Notes: generated from the letters alone by a model not told the origin. 64,000 nt of DNA from Sarcophilus harrisii (GCF_902635505.1 NC_045429.1:428509669-428573668), one strand, 5' to 3'. Positions 45,320 to 59,133 are shown, counted from the stretch's first letter. Numbers and translations: made by a program.

Positions 45320-46834
45320 GAAGATCATGCTGCTTACTCATTCAAATCAAAAGCCATCCTCACTCTCCTTTCTAATTGGTTTTGCACTTGCTTCATCATT
45401 CTCTGTTGCCTTGTCTAATTTATTACTTCCCCCACAGCACCCTTGTCACACCACCACACACACAATTTTCCTCTCTCTGTCCACTCTACTCTATCTTCCA
45501 TGAGGAAACTACATTGAGGAGCAAAACGTCAGCTCTTGCACAACCTTACATTTCCTGGGGTCCTTTTTCAGTTTCCAACTTCCCCCATGACACATGCAGT
45601 TTCTTGTAATATATGACATGACATATTGGTCTAAGCTCAATTTTTCTCTGGCTGCTTTCCAGTCCCAACTGCCTGATTTCTTAGGGTTTGCTAAACATCC
45701 TAAATCCATGCTCACTTGCTTCTATTTATGAATAAAGTAACGAGAATCTGGAGAAGAACTAGCAAATGGGTGAAATATTTTCAATGAGAACAAATTCAAA
45801 TGACTCCCTGCAATAAGTAATCTTTCCAGCAGAAGGCTGAAGATGGAGGGTGTTTCCCCTTTTGGTGGGATAGGTGAGATGATAGACGAGAAATACCACT
45901 TGAGACAGACATTTTGATCTATGATCATCACTTTCCTTTGATTATATACAGTTCTTCTATATCAAGACTTCTTTGAGGCAAATGACAGCAATGCAAAACT
46001 AAGAGAAAGAAAGGAAAGAACAATAATGAAAATTAAGAAGAGAAAAGGAATTTTAGAAGGGGAGACAAACAAGTAAGGGAGATGATTTACTATTGTGATA
46101 AACTCAACACATTCCTAAAAACACCAGCTGTATAGAGAAGAAGGTCACAGATTCATATACCCTCCTCTTTTCTGTTCTTCATGTGTTAAAATGTTTACAT
46201 TTCTTGATGTTTTGTTATTCAGAATAAAAAATAATTAACTTATTAATAATATGTGAGAGTCATGGCAATTTGAGAGACACTCTGACAAAAATATTCATGT
46301 TACTTTCTTCTGATGAATGGTTGAGTTTTCAGAACCTTACCTTGACTTCAGTTAGACTTAGACTGCAATTATTTTCTAGGCTCAGGGCTTCCTATGCTGA
46401 GAGTCATGAGTCACTCTCCCTTTTTCATCCTCAGTGACCCACTACCTAAACTGAATCACATAGGACATAGAGAGATTCAAGGGGCTACAGAGATCCACAA
46501 GAGTTTTTCTTTAAAAGATAGAGAACCAAAGGTTCAGTGCTGCAGTAAAACTATAGCAACATCTTATTTAAATTTTTAGTAGAACACTGGAGCTCTGGGA
46601 GAGAAAGGAAAGAGAGGAGGGAAGAAGGTATCACTATACACTCCTGACCCAAGAAAAAAGAGAGAAGAGGAATCCAGCCTGAGCTTTAAGCATTCCCCCT
46701 TGTCTACAGAGAGAAAGAGAACTTCTTTTTCCTTGAATTTTAGACAGAAACAAGGCTCTCACTCACATGCAATTGAGTTCAGATTTTATGAGTACCCTGT
46801 CCTTTGTGTAGAAATCATTTGGTGCAATGACCCG
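45320..46834. other. Conserved upstream block (45320-45610) and unit DNA
   Basis: Second copy of the C/T-rich block described at 38510, followed by unit DNA up to the L1 piece. No gene is supported. Confidence 0.45.
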
Positions 46835-47485
46835 CTCCCCTAGATAGCAAGTAATCCAACATATATTATATATGTTAAAGCCAATATATGTAAACATATT
46901 TGTACAATTATCTTGCTGCACAAGAAAGATCAGATCAAAAAGGAAAGAAAATGAATAAGAAAACAAAATGCAAATAAATAACAACAAAAATAATGAGAAC
47001 ATTGTGTTGTGATCCACTCAGTTCCCACAGTCCTCTCTCTGGGTGTAGATGGCTCTCTTCCTCACAAGATCATTGAAACTGGCCTCAGTCATCTCATTAT
47101 TAGAAAGAGTCAGGTCCAGCAGAATTGACCATCATATAATAGTGTTGCAGTGTACAGTGATCTCCTGGTTTTGCTCATTTCACTTTGCCTCAGTTCTTTA
47201 AGTCCCTCAAGCCTCTCTGAAGTCTCCCTACTGATCATTTCTTATAGAGCAATAATATTCCATAACATTCATGTACCATAACTTATTCAGCCATTCTCCA
47301 ATTGATGGGCATTTACTCAGTTTGTTTCTAGCCACTACAAAGAGGGCTGCCACAATCATTTTTACACATACAGGTCCTTTTACCTTCTTTACGATCTCTC
47401 TGGAAGATAAGCCCAGTAGAAACACTGCTGGGTCAAAGGGTATGCACAGTTCAATAATTTTTTGAGCATAGTTCCAGACTGACAG
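46835..47485 (-). mobile_element. L1 fragment: ORF2 C-terminus and part of 3' UTR
   Basis: On the minus strand, pieces such as [27 protein letters not shown] and MEYYCSIRNDQ match the end of L1 ORF2, as in 16679-17699. Decay is moderate, both ends are truncated, and no clear target repeats or A-tail are seen. It replaces the SINE region and part of the L3/CR1 found in sister units. Confidence 0.85.
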
Positions 47486-47900
47486 CTAGGAATCTTAAGA
47501 AGTTTTTCCTAATGTCAGGCCCAATTTAGATCCTAACAAATTTCACCCTTTGCCTTTGTTTCTATCCTAGAAAGCAATCATCTCAATTTTTCCAATACTT
47601 GAAAGCAGAAATCATGGCTCTTCTCTTTTCCCCACTGACTGTCCCTAGTTCCTTCAAATCATCCTCTTCTGATTCTAGGCACCTGACATCCTTGAGTGCC
47701 TGCCTTTGGACAATATCCAGCTATCCAATATTCTGCTGAAACTGTGGATACCAAAACAGATCACAAGACTCCCTGAGTGGTCTTATCAGATCAGAGCAGT
47801 AGCCATGTTGCTTCTCTGGTCCTGAAAGCTTATTTCCCAACAGGGCTCAATCTGGGATTTGAGGAGTCAACCTATTGACTTAAAGTAAGATGGCAGGTCA
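47486..47900 (-). repeat. L3/CR1 fragment 3' of gene C3
   Basis: 'aagtttttcctaatgtcagg' near 47500 and 'gtggataccaaaacagatca' near 47743 match the copies near 34660 and 58265. The L1 lies directly against its left end. Confidence 0.55.
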
Positions 47901-48354
47901 TTCAACTCACAGCTATTACAGAACTCTGGTTGTCCAATGATGCTATCCAATCTTATGTATAAAGAGCAAAACCCCTTCACCTAACCCCCTCATCCCCAAA
48001 AGACATTGAAACTACACCAAAGAGATATGGTTTTGAAAACTTTTATTTTGAAATCTTCATACTATAGATGTTCATGGAACAGAGCAGGGGATCCAAAAGT
48101 GTCTCAGGAAGAGAGGCCAGGATGATAAAAGAGGATCCCACTGGGACCAGTTGTCTTCCAGAAATGGAACAATAGAACTAATAAATACCCAAAGTCACTA
48201 TGAAATAAATTCCATACATTAAGTTTCACAGAGAAGAATGAATTATCACAGGGGACAAGGAAGGCTGAACTGTGGGGAGAATGCATCTGACTGGGGAATT
48301 CTTCAGCTTGGTTCATTTCCCACAAAGATTCCCTGTTTCAGGCCTCTGAGCCCC

Positions 48355-49656
48355 TCAGTTCAGCTCCAGATCTTCCACATAGCTCTGCACCCAGGCATCG
48401 GTGGGATTGGCGCACACCTGCCGGCCCCTTTTGGTCAGGAACCTGGGGAGGGAGGGGAGGAGAGATTAAAGATCATGAAAGAAGATGTGTTTCCTTCTGT
48501 TCCCTCCATGTCCAGCATTGACTGCTTCCTGCACATCTCTGCAGGGACAGAAGGGAAAATTCTCATCTCTAGAAATATCTGTCAGACCCTTCTGTGTCAA
48601 TCCCATTTTCTCTAGAGACTTGTCCACCGGGGAGTGTCTCAGGAAGTCCCTTCTTGAAATAAAATTTCTGTTGCATCACCTGGATAAGTAGCTCCATGGA
48701 GAACCCAATTTTAGCCAGAGACAACCTGGGAGGCTACTTTTCCTTGTCATCAGGTGTCACCTGGGTGACCTGATTCATCTCTTTGACCAAATAACCCAAT
48801 GGTCCCATTTCTTCTTTCCAACTTCTCCCTGTATCCCCTGGAGAATTTCAGTAGATAGATACTCACACCACAGCTGGCTGGGAACACAGGCTGCTGGTCT
48901 CATAATAGTCTGTCACAAATTTTCTCTGGATCTGTTGGCTGACATAGGAGAAGCAGCAGGAGGTGGGAGGGTCAGAGCCCACTGGAAAGAAAAGAAGGGA
49001 GGCAGGAAATTAGTGAGATCACATGTTCACACCTTCCCTTCCTTAGCTGTGGACTCCATCACAGGGACCCTCTCTGAACTAGGCACACAGAGGACGGGTA
49101 ATCTCATGTCTCCCTTACCCCACTTCTCTCCAATACCCGGTATGATTCTCACTATGCCTGGAGCATAATCTGTAGAGCGGCTCCCATGCTCACTGTGTAC
49201 ATTTTGAACAAAACAAATAACAGTGTGGGAGCTAGAAAGAATCTCACAGGTCTGCCCAGACAATTCCTGTCTTTGGCAAGAAAGCTGCTTGCTAGGAACC
49301 ATATGAGTAATTAGTGGCAGAGCCAGAATGAGAATTCAGCCAGACACAGAACTCAACCTAGTGCCCTTTTTTCTCCCTCTCCTATCTCCATCTAACATTT
49401 AACTACCAAATACTGTCAAGGGCATGTTAATACCTTGAAGTCCAAGGCACATAAATCCTACCCTTCCCTTTCAGGACTCCTCCTTCTCAAGTCAGGATGA
49501 TCCCTGTGGTTAGAACAATGATCTAATCAGCTCATGACCTCCACCTGGGCACAGCCACAAAGGGCAGGGGGAAGCTCACTTACTTGGTGCAGAGGATGCC
49601 AGAGAACTGAAGGCCATGACCATGAGGATGGATAGGGCAGCCACAGAGACCTTCAT
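48355..49656 (-). CDS. CCL4: CCL4-like CC chemokine C3
   Basis: Exons are 49584-49656, 48867-48981 and 48355-48442 (91 residues, GT-AG introns). The signal starts [16 protein letters not shown]. The mature part runs [69 protein letters not shown]. By eye the mature peptide equals that of C4 exactly; only the signal peptide differs (A versus V). The poly(A) signal is probably 48042-48047 and the 3' UTR holds ATTTA motifs. Role as for C1. Confidence 0.94.
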
Positions 49657-49742
49657 GATCTTGAAAGGAGAGAGGAGCTGGTGGACCAGGGCACAGGTTG
49701 AGAGATTCTGGAGATCTGTTCTCTCTCTCATGCTTGGACTCT

Positions 49743-49803
49743 CTTTTTATAGGGGAATCTGGGGGATGCCAGAAAGAAAGAATAGAACAGAAATGGAAAT
49801 TCC
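49743..49803 (-). promoter_or_regulatory. Promoter of C3
   Basis: TATAAAAAG (49743-49751) and kappaB-type GGAAATTCC (49795-49803). The CRE-like site has decayed to ggtatcat (near 49815-49822). Confidence 0.7.
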
Positions 49804-52158
49804 GGTGGAGAAATGGTATCATGGTAGGAGATGGAAAGTAAAACTGAGCCCAGGAAAGGCTGCTGTCAAAGCCTGAGGTTCTCACCCCGGGACAGTTTCA
49901 TTGTGGGGGAAATAGGTGGGAAGGATGAAGAGGGAAGATGTCCGCATGTGGTGGGTGGCAAGGGTGCTAAGGGGGAAGTGGTGAACTTGTAATAGCAGCA
50001 GAGACATGAAACCTATGCAAAAACAAATAGGAAAGAGAGTTTTGTTGACCCAGAACATGAAAGAATATTCAATTTGACCTTTGTGCTGTTTTGATATCAT
50101 AACTGCCTAGAGTTTACCATTGTAGATTTAGAATTAGAAGGATAATTCTGTTTCAACACTACTATGTTTCAGCAAAAAGTAATTTAAAAAACTCTTGTTC
50201 CAGAGAGAAGTGACTTGTCTAAGATCACACTAATAGTTAGAAACAGATGTTGGCTATCTTTCCAAATCTGCTGACTCCACGTCTTTGTATTGACTGACAA
50301 TGCTCCATATGGAGAAGCCTACATCACTCCTTCAAGAGGGCACTCAGGGAGAATTTTTGTCAAAATGGGGATCACACGGCAGTCAATGAAACATTTCAGT
50401 CAATGTTGTGTAATGCTTCTTATTTGCATCAATTTGACAGTTTAAGGATATAAATTTTATATCACATAAAGGATACAAAAGATTATGACACTGATTATTT
50501 CATATCATTTTCCCAGTAACCTTATAAACAGGCAGAATTGGTCTTCTTATGTCTCATATATTTAGGAGACTTCATCTACAGTGAATAGAGATTTGAATTC
50601 AAGAAAACCTGAGTCCTAATCCCCTGAGACTTATTAGTTCTATGATCTTTTTCCACATATCACCCCCAGCCAGCATTCTAATCAGCTCATTTGTAGACTA
50701 GTTGCTCTATAATCATCAATTCTTGAAGGATGGCTTGTTCAAAATTTTATAACCGGGTAGTGTTATGTTCAGAACTGAACCTTAGGACTTCTGATATCAA
50801 AAAGAGTTTGACAAAATTTAATAGTAGAATGTCATGGGGGAGGAGATAATATCAAAGTGGATCTCTTGGGTGAAGGGTACATATGAAACAATGACTGGAA
50901 TTATGGGGCAATTTTAAGCACAGAGCAATTATAGATATCAGCAGGTGTTATTTTATCGAATAAAAATAGAATTCATATTAAAGAAGAGAAAACAAGGTAT
51001 GAGTGGAAGATGGAGATGGGTGTGAATATAACGGTACTCTTTAATGTGTTCAGAAGTGGTAGGGTGGGACAGGCAGCTCCTTCAATTGTCCTGAAATGTG
51101 TTTAAAATGAAACTTTCCTATGCTGAACTGGAGTCAGCAGATCTAGGACCAGAAACAGGATCTGCCTCTCATTATTGACTAAATGGAACAAGTCCTTTCT
51201 CTGGTCCCCAGTGTTTTTTCTTCCATAAGGAAGGTATTGCCCAAGACAACTAATGGCCCTTCAGGGCTTAAGTCCACATTCCTAAAACCCAGGCAGTTGT
51301 GATATCCAAGGTGTATGAAGATCATGCTGCTTACTCATTCAAATCAAAAGCTACCCTTACTCTCCTTCCTAACTGGTTTTGCACTTGCTTCATCATTCTC
51401 TGTTGCCTTCTCTAGTTTGTTTCTTCCCCCCACAGCATCCTTGTCACATCATCACACTCCCAATTCTCCTCTCTCTTTCCACTCCACTCTATCTCCCATG
51501 AGGAAACCACATTGAGGAGCCAAACCTCAGCCCTTGCAGAGCCTCACATTTTCTGGGCTTCTTTTCCAACTTCTATCATGACACATGCAGTTTCCTGTAG
51601 TATATGATGATGTAGTATATTGATTTAAGCTCAGTTTCTCTCTGGCTGCTTTCCAGACCCAACTGCCTGATTTCTTTGGGTTTACTAAACACCCTGCATC
51701 CATCTTTACTTGCTTCTGTTTCTGAAAGAAGTAACCAGAATCGGGAGAAGAACTAACAAATGAGTGAAATATTTTCAATGAGAACAATTTCAAATGACTC
51801 TCTCCCTGCAATAAGTAATCTTTCCAGCAGAAAGCTGAAGATGAAGGGTGTTTCCCCCTTTTGCTGGGTAGGTGATAAACGAGAAATACCACATGAGACA
51901 GACATTTTGACCTATGATCATCACTTTCCTTTGATTATACAATCCCTTATATAGGAAGACACCTTTGAAGACAACAAAGCAAAACTAAAGGATGACAGTG
52001 CATTCAACTCACAGAATTATTGTGGAACTTTGACTGTCCAATAATGCTACACGAATCTTACATGATAAGAATAGAACCCCTTTTTCTGAATCCTTTAACC
52101 CCAAATAACATTGAATCCACAGCAAAAAGATAAAGCCTTAAAAAGTTTTACTCTCAAA
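49804..52158. other. 5' flank of C3 with conserved block (51310-51600), no gene
   Basis: A shorter C-unit flank: most of the distal part (SINE and L3/CR1, as upstream of C1, C4 and C5) is missing near 51970, so C3 and C4 lie closer together. The sequence jumps to the last part of the L3/CR1-containing tail ('gactgtccaataatgctac'). Confidence 0.5.
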
Positions 52159-52461
52159 TTTTTATTCTACAGATGTTCATGGAATCAAGCAAATGATCTC
52201 AGGATTCTAATTAATAGCACGTAAGGTGCCAAGAGAAGTCCCCATGGGGAACAGGTATATTCCAGAAATGGAACAATAGTACTAATAAATAACCAAAGGT
52301 GGCACCAAATAATTTACATAAATTCTCACAGAAAAGAATGAATTATAATGAGGGAGAGCATCTCAAAAAAACTGGACTTTGGGGAGAATGCATCTGACTG
52401 GGGAATTCTTCAGCTTGGTCCATTTCCCAGAAAGATCCCTTGTTTCAGGCCTCTGAGGCCC

Positions 52462-53736
52462 TCAGTTCAGCTCCAGGTCTTCCACATAGCTCTGCACCCA
52501 GGCATCAGTGGGATTGGCGCACACCTGCCGGCCCCTTTTTGTCAGGAACCTAGGGAGGGAGGAGAGGAGACATTAAGGATCATGGAAAAAGAAGTGTTTC
52601 TTTCTGTTCCCTCCATGTCCGGCATTGACTGCTTCCTGCACATCTCTGCAGGGACAGAAGGGAAAATTCTCATCTCTAGAAATATCTGTCAGACCCTTCT
52701 GAGTCAATCCCATTCTCTCTAGAGACTTATCCACTGGGGAGTGTCTCAGGAAGCCTCTTCTTGAAATAAAATTTCTGTTGCATCAGCTGGATAAGTGGCT
52801 CCATGGAGAACCCAACTTTAGCCAGAGACAACCTGGGGGGCTACTTTTCCTTGTCACCAGGTGTCACCTGGGTGCCCTGATTCATCTCTTTGACCAAATA
52901 GCCCAATGGTTCCTGTTCTTCTTTCCAATCTCTCCCTGTATCCCCTGCAGTATTTCAGTAGATAGATACTCACACCACAGCTGGCTGGGAACACAGGCTG
53001 CTGGTCTCATAATAGTCTGTCACAAATTTTCTCTGGATCTGTTGGCTGACATAGGAGAAGCAGCAGGAGGTGGGAGGGTCAGAGCCCACTGGAAAAAAAG
53101 GGGAGGCAGGAGATTAGTGAGGTCGCATGTTCACACTTTCCCTTCCTTAGATCCTGACTCCATTCCAGGGACCCTCTCTGTACTAGGCACACAGGGGATG
53201 GGTACTCTCATGTCTCCATTACCTTGCTTCCCTCCAGTACCAGGTATAATTCTCATTATGCCTGGAGCATAATCTGAAGAGTGGCTCCCATGCTCACTGT
53301 GTACATTTTGAAAAAAGTTGTATAGGAGCTAGAAAGGATCTCACAGGTCTGCCCAGACAATTCTGCCTTTGGTAACAAAGCCACTTGCTAGAAACCATAT
53401 GAAAGCCATAATGAGGACTTAGACACAGAACTCAACCTAGTGCCCTTTTTACCCCCCTGACCTATCTTCATCTAACATTTATCAAGTAAATACTGTCAAG
53501 GGCAGGTAAATACCTTGAAGTCCAAGGCACATCAATCCTACCCTTCCCTTTCAGGACTCCTCCTTCTCAAGTTAGAATGATCCCTGTGGTTAGAGCAAGG
53601 ATCTATCCAGCCCATGACCTCCCCCTGGGCACAGCCACAAAGGGTAGGAGGAAGCTCACTTACTTGGTGCAGAGGATACCAAAGAGCTGAAGGCCATGAC
53701 CATGAGGATGGAGAGGGCAGCCACAGAGACCTTCAT
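52462..53736 (-). CDS. CCL4: CCL4-like CC chemokine C4
   Basis: Exons are 53664-53736, 52974-53088 and 52462-52549 (91 residues, GT-AG introns). The signal peptide ends SSLVSSA instead of SSLASSA. The mature peptide is identical to C3 by eye. The 3' UTR has the AU-rich nonamer (52284-52292). The usual poly(A) hexamer is altered and a neighbouring AATAAA lies at 52161-52166 (plus-strand positions). Role as for C1. Confidence 0.94.
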
Positions 53737-53822
53737 GATCCTGAGAGGAGAGAGGAGCCGGTGGATCAGGGCACAGGGTGAAAGATTCTGGAGATCTGTT
53801 CTCTCTCTCATGCTTGGACTCT

Positions 53823-53901
53823 CTTTTTATAGGGGCATCTGGGGGATCCCAGAAAGAAAGCATAGAACAGAAATGGAAATTCCGGTGGAGAAGTGATGTC
53901 A
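53823..53901 (-). promoter_or_regulatory. Promoter of C4
   Basis: TATAAAAAG (53823-53831), GGAAATTCC (53875-53883) and TGATGTCA (53894-53901) are all intact. Confidence 0.72.
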
Positions 53902-56784
53902 TGGTAGGAGATGGAAAGTAAAACTGAGCCCAGAAATTCTAAGGCTGCTGTCAAAGCCTGAGGTTCTCACCCCAGGACAGGTTCACTGTGGGGGAAATGG
54001 GGGGAGGGAGGATGAAGAGAAAAGGTGTCCGCATGTGGTGGGTAGCAAGGGTGCTAAGGGGGAAGTGGTGAACTTGTGATAGCTGCAGAGCCAGATGAAA
54101 CCTGTGCAAAAACAAATAGGAAAGAGATGTTTGCTGACCAAGAATATGAAAGAATATTCAATCTGATCTTCATGCTGTTTTAATATCAAAACTGCCTAGA
54201 TTTTACCATTGTAGATTTAGAGTTAGAAGGATAATTCTGTTTCAGCAGTTATGCTCCAGAAAAATGTAATTTTTAAAGACCAACAAAAACTTCTGTTTAA
54301 GAAAGAAGTGACTTGTCCGAGATCACACTAGTGATTAGAAACAGATTCTGGATGTATTTCCAGATCTCCTGACTCCATATCTTTGTATTGACAGACCATG
54401 GTCCATATGGAGAAACCTACATTATTCTTTTAAGAACACTCAGGAGAATTTTTGTGGAAATGGGGATCACAAGCCAGTCAATTAAATGAGGATTCTAACT
54501 CTCTGTCTGCTTTGTTGTGTGATGCTTCTAATTTGCATCAATTTGACAGTTTAAGGATACAAAAGATTATGACACTGATTATCTCATATCATCTTCACAG
54601 TAACCTTACAAAGCAGGTAGAAATGATATTCTTATGTGTCATCTATTTAGGAGACTTGACCTAGAGTGGACAGAGAATTGAACTCAAGAACATGAGTCCT
54701 GATCCCATGACACTTATTAACTCTGTGATCTTTCACCTCATATTGCCTCCAGTCAACATTTTAATTAGATCATTTGTAAACTAGTTGTTCTATATTATCA
54801 ATTCTTGCTGGATAGCTCGTCCAATTTTAATAACCAGGAACTGATATGTTCAGGACTCAATCTTAGGACTTTTGATTTCAGAGAGGGTTTGAGAAAATTA
54901 AAGACTATCCTGTCGTGGGAAAAGAGGCAATAATAGAGTGAATCTCTGGGGAGGTGGGTACATATGAAACAATGACTAGAATTATGGGGCAGTTTTAATA
55001 ATGAACATAGATATGACCAGAGACTGATTTATCCAATAAAAATAGAACTCATGTTAAAGAAGAGAAAATAATTTGTGAGTGGAAAATGGAGATGGGTATG
55101 GAGATAATGGTACTCTTTAACCGGTTCAGAAGTTGTAGGGTGGGATAGGACTCGCCTCTCACTACTGGAATTAACAAATGACTTGTAGGGTGAGGCAGAA
55201 CTTGCCTCTGTAGTCACCAAATGGAACAAGCCCTTTCTCTGAGCCCCAGTGTTTTTTCTTGCATAAGGAGGGTGTTGTCCAAGACAACTAATGGTCCTTC
55301 AAGTCCTAAGTCTACACTCCTGAAATCCAGGCAGCTGTGATATCTAAGTTGTATGAAGATCATGCTGCTTACTCATTCAAATCAAAAGCTACCCTCACTC
55401 TCCTTCCTAACTGGTTTTGTACTTGCTTCATCATTCTCTGCTGCCATCTCTACCCTTGTCCCATCACCACACACACAATTCTCCTCTCTCTGTCCACTCT
55501 ATTCTGTCTCCCAGGAGGAAACTACACTGAGGAGCAAAACTTCAGCCCTTTCTCAGCCTTACATTTTCTGAGCTCCTTTTTCAGTTTCCAAATTCCAGTT
55601 TCTTGTCTATGATGTAACATATCGGTCTAAGCTCAATTTCTCTCTGGCTGCTTTCCAGACTCAGCTGTCTGATTTCTTGGGATTTGCTAAACACCCTGCA
55701 TCCATCCTCACTTGCTTCACTTCTGAATGTAGGAACCAGAATCTGGAGAAGAACTAACAAATGAGTGAAATATTTTCAATGAGAACAAATTCAAATGTCT
55801 CTCTCCCTGAAATAAGTAATCTTTGCAGCAGAAGTCTGAAGATGAAGTCAGTTTCCCCCTTTTGCTGATGAGGTGATAGATGTGAAATACCCCATGAGAT
55901 AGACATTTTGACCCATGGATATCACTTTTCTTTGATTATACACATTTTCTTTTATAGGAAAACTGTTTTGAGGCAACTGACAGCAATGCAAAACTAACAG
56001 GGAAAAAAAGAAAAAGCAATAATGAAAATTGAGAGGAGAAAGAGAATTCTAGAAGGAAAGACAGGTAAGGGAAATGATTTTCTATTGTGATAAACTCAGC
56101 ATATTCCTGAAAACACAAAAGTATATTCAGAAGAAGGTCACAGATTCATATATCCTTCACTTTTCTGTTCTTCATATGCAGAAATGTTTACATTTGTGTG
56201 TGTTTTATTATTCAGAATAAAAAATAATTAATTAATGAAATGTGAGAGTCATGGCAAGTTGAGAGACACTCTGACAAGAGTCTGCATATCACTTCCTTCT
56301 GGTGAGTGGATAGGATTACAGAACCTAAACTTGACTTGTTAGGTTTGGATTGTGGCTATTCTCTGGGCTCAGGGTTTCCTCTTCCTTCTGTGTCATAAGT
56401 TTATTCTTTAGTGACATACTAGCTAAATTGAGTGGCATGAGACATAAAGAGATCCAAGGGAATATAGAGATCCAATATGGGAATGTCATAGGAGTATATC
56501 CTCAAAAGACAGAATCACAAGTTCAGTGCTAAGTAAAGCTATAGAAAAAGCTTATTTAGATTTTTCACTAGAACACAGAATCTCTGGGAGATGAAGGAAA
56601 GAGAGAAGGAAAAAATCACTATACACTCCTGACCCAAGAAAGTAGAGAGGAGAATCAAGTCTGAGCTTTAGCATTCCCTCTTGTCTACAGATAGAAAGAG
56701 AACTTCTTTTTCCTTGAATTGTAGACTGAAACAAGGCTTCCACTCACATACAATTGAGCTCAGATTCTGCCTTTATGCAGAGGT
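53902..56784. other. 5' flank of C4 with conserved block (55345-55610), no gene
   Basis: C-unit flank with a CORE-SINE remnant near 54195-54370. Near 55140-55210 a short tandem repeat of 'ttgtaggg...cttgcctct' is peculiar to this copy. No gene is seen. Confidence 0.5.
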
Positions 56785-57869
56785 GGTGTATAGTACAATG
56801 GGTAGACAGTTGAATTTGAGTTAGGGAGAGTGAGGTCAAAAATCCTACCCTTAATACTGATTAGCCTACAAAGAGACCCTGGAAAGTGAATCAATCATGC
56901 TCAGTCTATAAACACTGACCCTCCACTTTCCTAATCCTTTACATTACCAAAGTTTTCTGAGCTTGTTCCCCCTTCATGTTAAAAGCTTTGTTTCAAGCTA
57001 TGAGTATAACAGACATTCAGAAATTCATGGTGTAAAATCTCCATTGACAAATAAAATTCAATTATTAAAGAAGATCAAGAAATGTACGGGTACCTTTTGG
57101 GGCTTCCCTCAGTTGTGTTCCCCCTGGGGCTATTTTGTGACCCACTCAACTTTTAGGAGGAGAAGAGGGTTAATTCCTTCTTATTCCCTGTGGTGACCAT
57201 TCCAAACTAGCCTGGTAGATACAAATTATGCTATCATTCAAAGTGTAGAGCAGTATGGGAACTCAGCCTTGAATATTTCACAGCTGTATGATCATGGAAA
57301 AATCAACTAATATTTCAGAGCCTCACATTTCTCTTCCATTAAATGGAAATAAATATAGTCCTTCTCCCTATTTCACATGAGTTGTTGAGAGAAAATTCAG
57401 TTCTTTGGAGACTTCAAAATGTCCCTTTGAATGAAAGTTCTGGAATTCAGGATCAAGGATTTGGATTTCCAAATCCAAGTACATTAGAGGACAGAAAGTC
57501 TACTATTTACTCATTTTCCTTCCCAATTCCTTTCAAATCTCCCTTCAGACTTCATCTCCTCAAAAACCTCATATTGTAGACAGTGCAGGGAGAGTGATAT
57601 CACTACCCATCTACCAGCACCATAACTAATCAAAATCAGCAATGAATAGTATAACACCTTTGACTCATTAGAGCACTTTATGAGTATTAAAGAATGTTCT
57701 GCTGTCCCTGTTATTTCATGTCAGACTTAGGGATCTGTTATCTTAAATTATTTTAAGGAATAACCTTGAAGATTAAATCTTGAAGGAATTGACCAAGATC
57801 ACACACTTAATACTTGGCAAAGGCCAATTGGAAACCCCAAGAAAAACCTAATACATTTCAGGAACATAT
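56785..57869 (+). repeat. SINE (about 56785-56935) and unit DNA
   Basis: 'tgtatagtacaatgggtaga' begins the tRNA-like head, equal to the copy at 63480. The rest matches 63630-64000 and looks gene-free; the 78-codon frame at 57343 is unsupported. Confidence 0.65.
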
Positions 57870-58117
57870 ATATGGAATGCTGTGTAGAGTACTGGTCATG
57901 GAATCAGCCATACTCATCTTCCTAAACTCAGACACTTTCTAGCTGTGTGAGCCTGGGCAAGTCACCTAATCTGGTTTGCCTTAATCTCCTCATCTGTCCA
58001 ATAAACAGGAGAAGAAAATGGCCAACGACTCCAATATCTCTGCCAAGAAAATGCCAAAGGGCTTCATAAAGAGTTAGATATAACTGAAATAACTGAGCAA
58101 CAATAACAAAAAAAAAT
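57870..58117 (+). repeat. WALLSI/MAR-like tRNA-derived SINE, nearly full length
   Basis: 'agctgtgtgagcctgggcaa', 'cctcatctgtccaataaaca' and 'aagaaaatggccaacgactc' followed by 'actgagcaacaa' and an A-run are diagnostic for a marsupial-type SINE. It supports the marsupial assignment. Confidence 0.82.
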
Positions 58118-58119
58118 AG

Positions 58120-58660
58120 TTATTTACTCAAACAAGTGACCAAAAAAATCCCCACTATCATATTCTTTGTGGATGGTCACCTAGCTTCTGTTTATAAACC
58201 TACATAGGAGAGGGATCTCAAAACAGCTTAACACAGTCCATTTCACTATGGAAAGCTATCAATTTTGTTTTTCCTAATGTCAGGCCCAATTTAGATCCTA
58301 ACAAATCACATCCTTTGCCTTTGTTTCTGTCCATGCGTCCTAGAGTGCACTAATCTCAATTTTTCCAATACTTAAAAGCAGAAATCATGGGTCTTCTCTT
58401 TTCCCCACTGATTGTCTCTAGTTCCTTCTAATAATCCTTTTTTGATTCTAGGCACCTGACATCTTTGATTGCCTTCCTATAGACAATGTCCAGCTACCCA
58501 AATGTTCCTCTGAAATTGTGGTTACCAAAACAGACCACAAGATTCCCTGAATGGTCTTATGAGATCAGAGCAGTAGTAGCCATATTGCTTCTCTGTTCCT
58601 GGAAGCTTACTTCACAGTAGGGATCAATCTGGGATTTGAGGAGTCAACCTGCTGACTCAA
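58120..58660 (-). repeat. L3/CR1 fragment 3' of gene C5
   Basis: This is a long copy including the 3' part ('tgtggatggtcacctagctt') and 'tcctaatgtcaggcccaatt'. It is colinear with 34525-35060. Confidence 0.58.
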
Positions 58661-59133
58661 AGTAAGATGGCAGTACATTCAATTCAAAGAGCTATTCCAG
58701 AACTCTGGTTGTCCCATGATGCTCTACCAATCTTATATAAGAGCAGAACCCTTTCACCTGAACCCCTCGTCCCCAATGGACATTTAAATCACAACAAAAA
58801 GATATGGTTTTGAAAACTTTTATTCTGAAATCTTCATGCAACAAATATTCATAGAATGGAGCAGGGGATCCAAAAGTCTCTCAGGAAGAGAGGCCAGGAT
58901 GATAGTAGAGGGTCCCATGGGGACCAGTTGTCTTCCAGAAATGGAACAATGGTACTAATAAATACCCAAAGTCATCACCACATAAATTAAATAAGTCTCT
59001 CAGAGAAGAACGAATTATCATAGGGCAGGTTAACTTTGGAAAGCTGAACTGTGGAGAGAATGCATCTGACTGGGGAATTCCTCAGCTTGGTCCATTTCCC
59101 ACAAAGATTCCTTGTTTCAGGCCTCTGAGGTGC

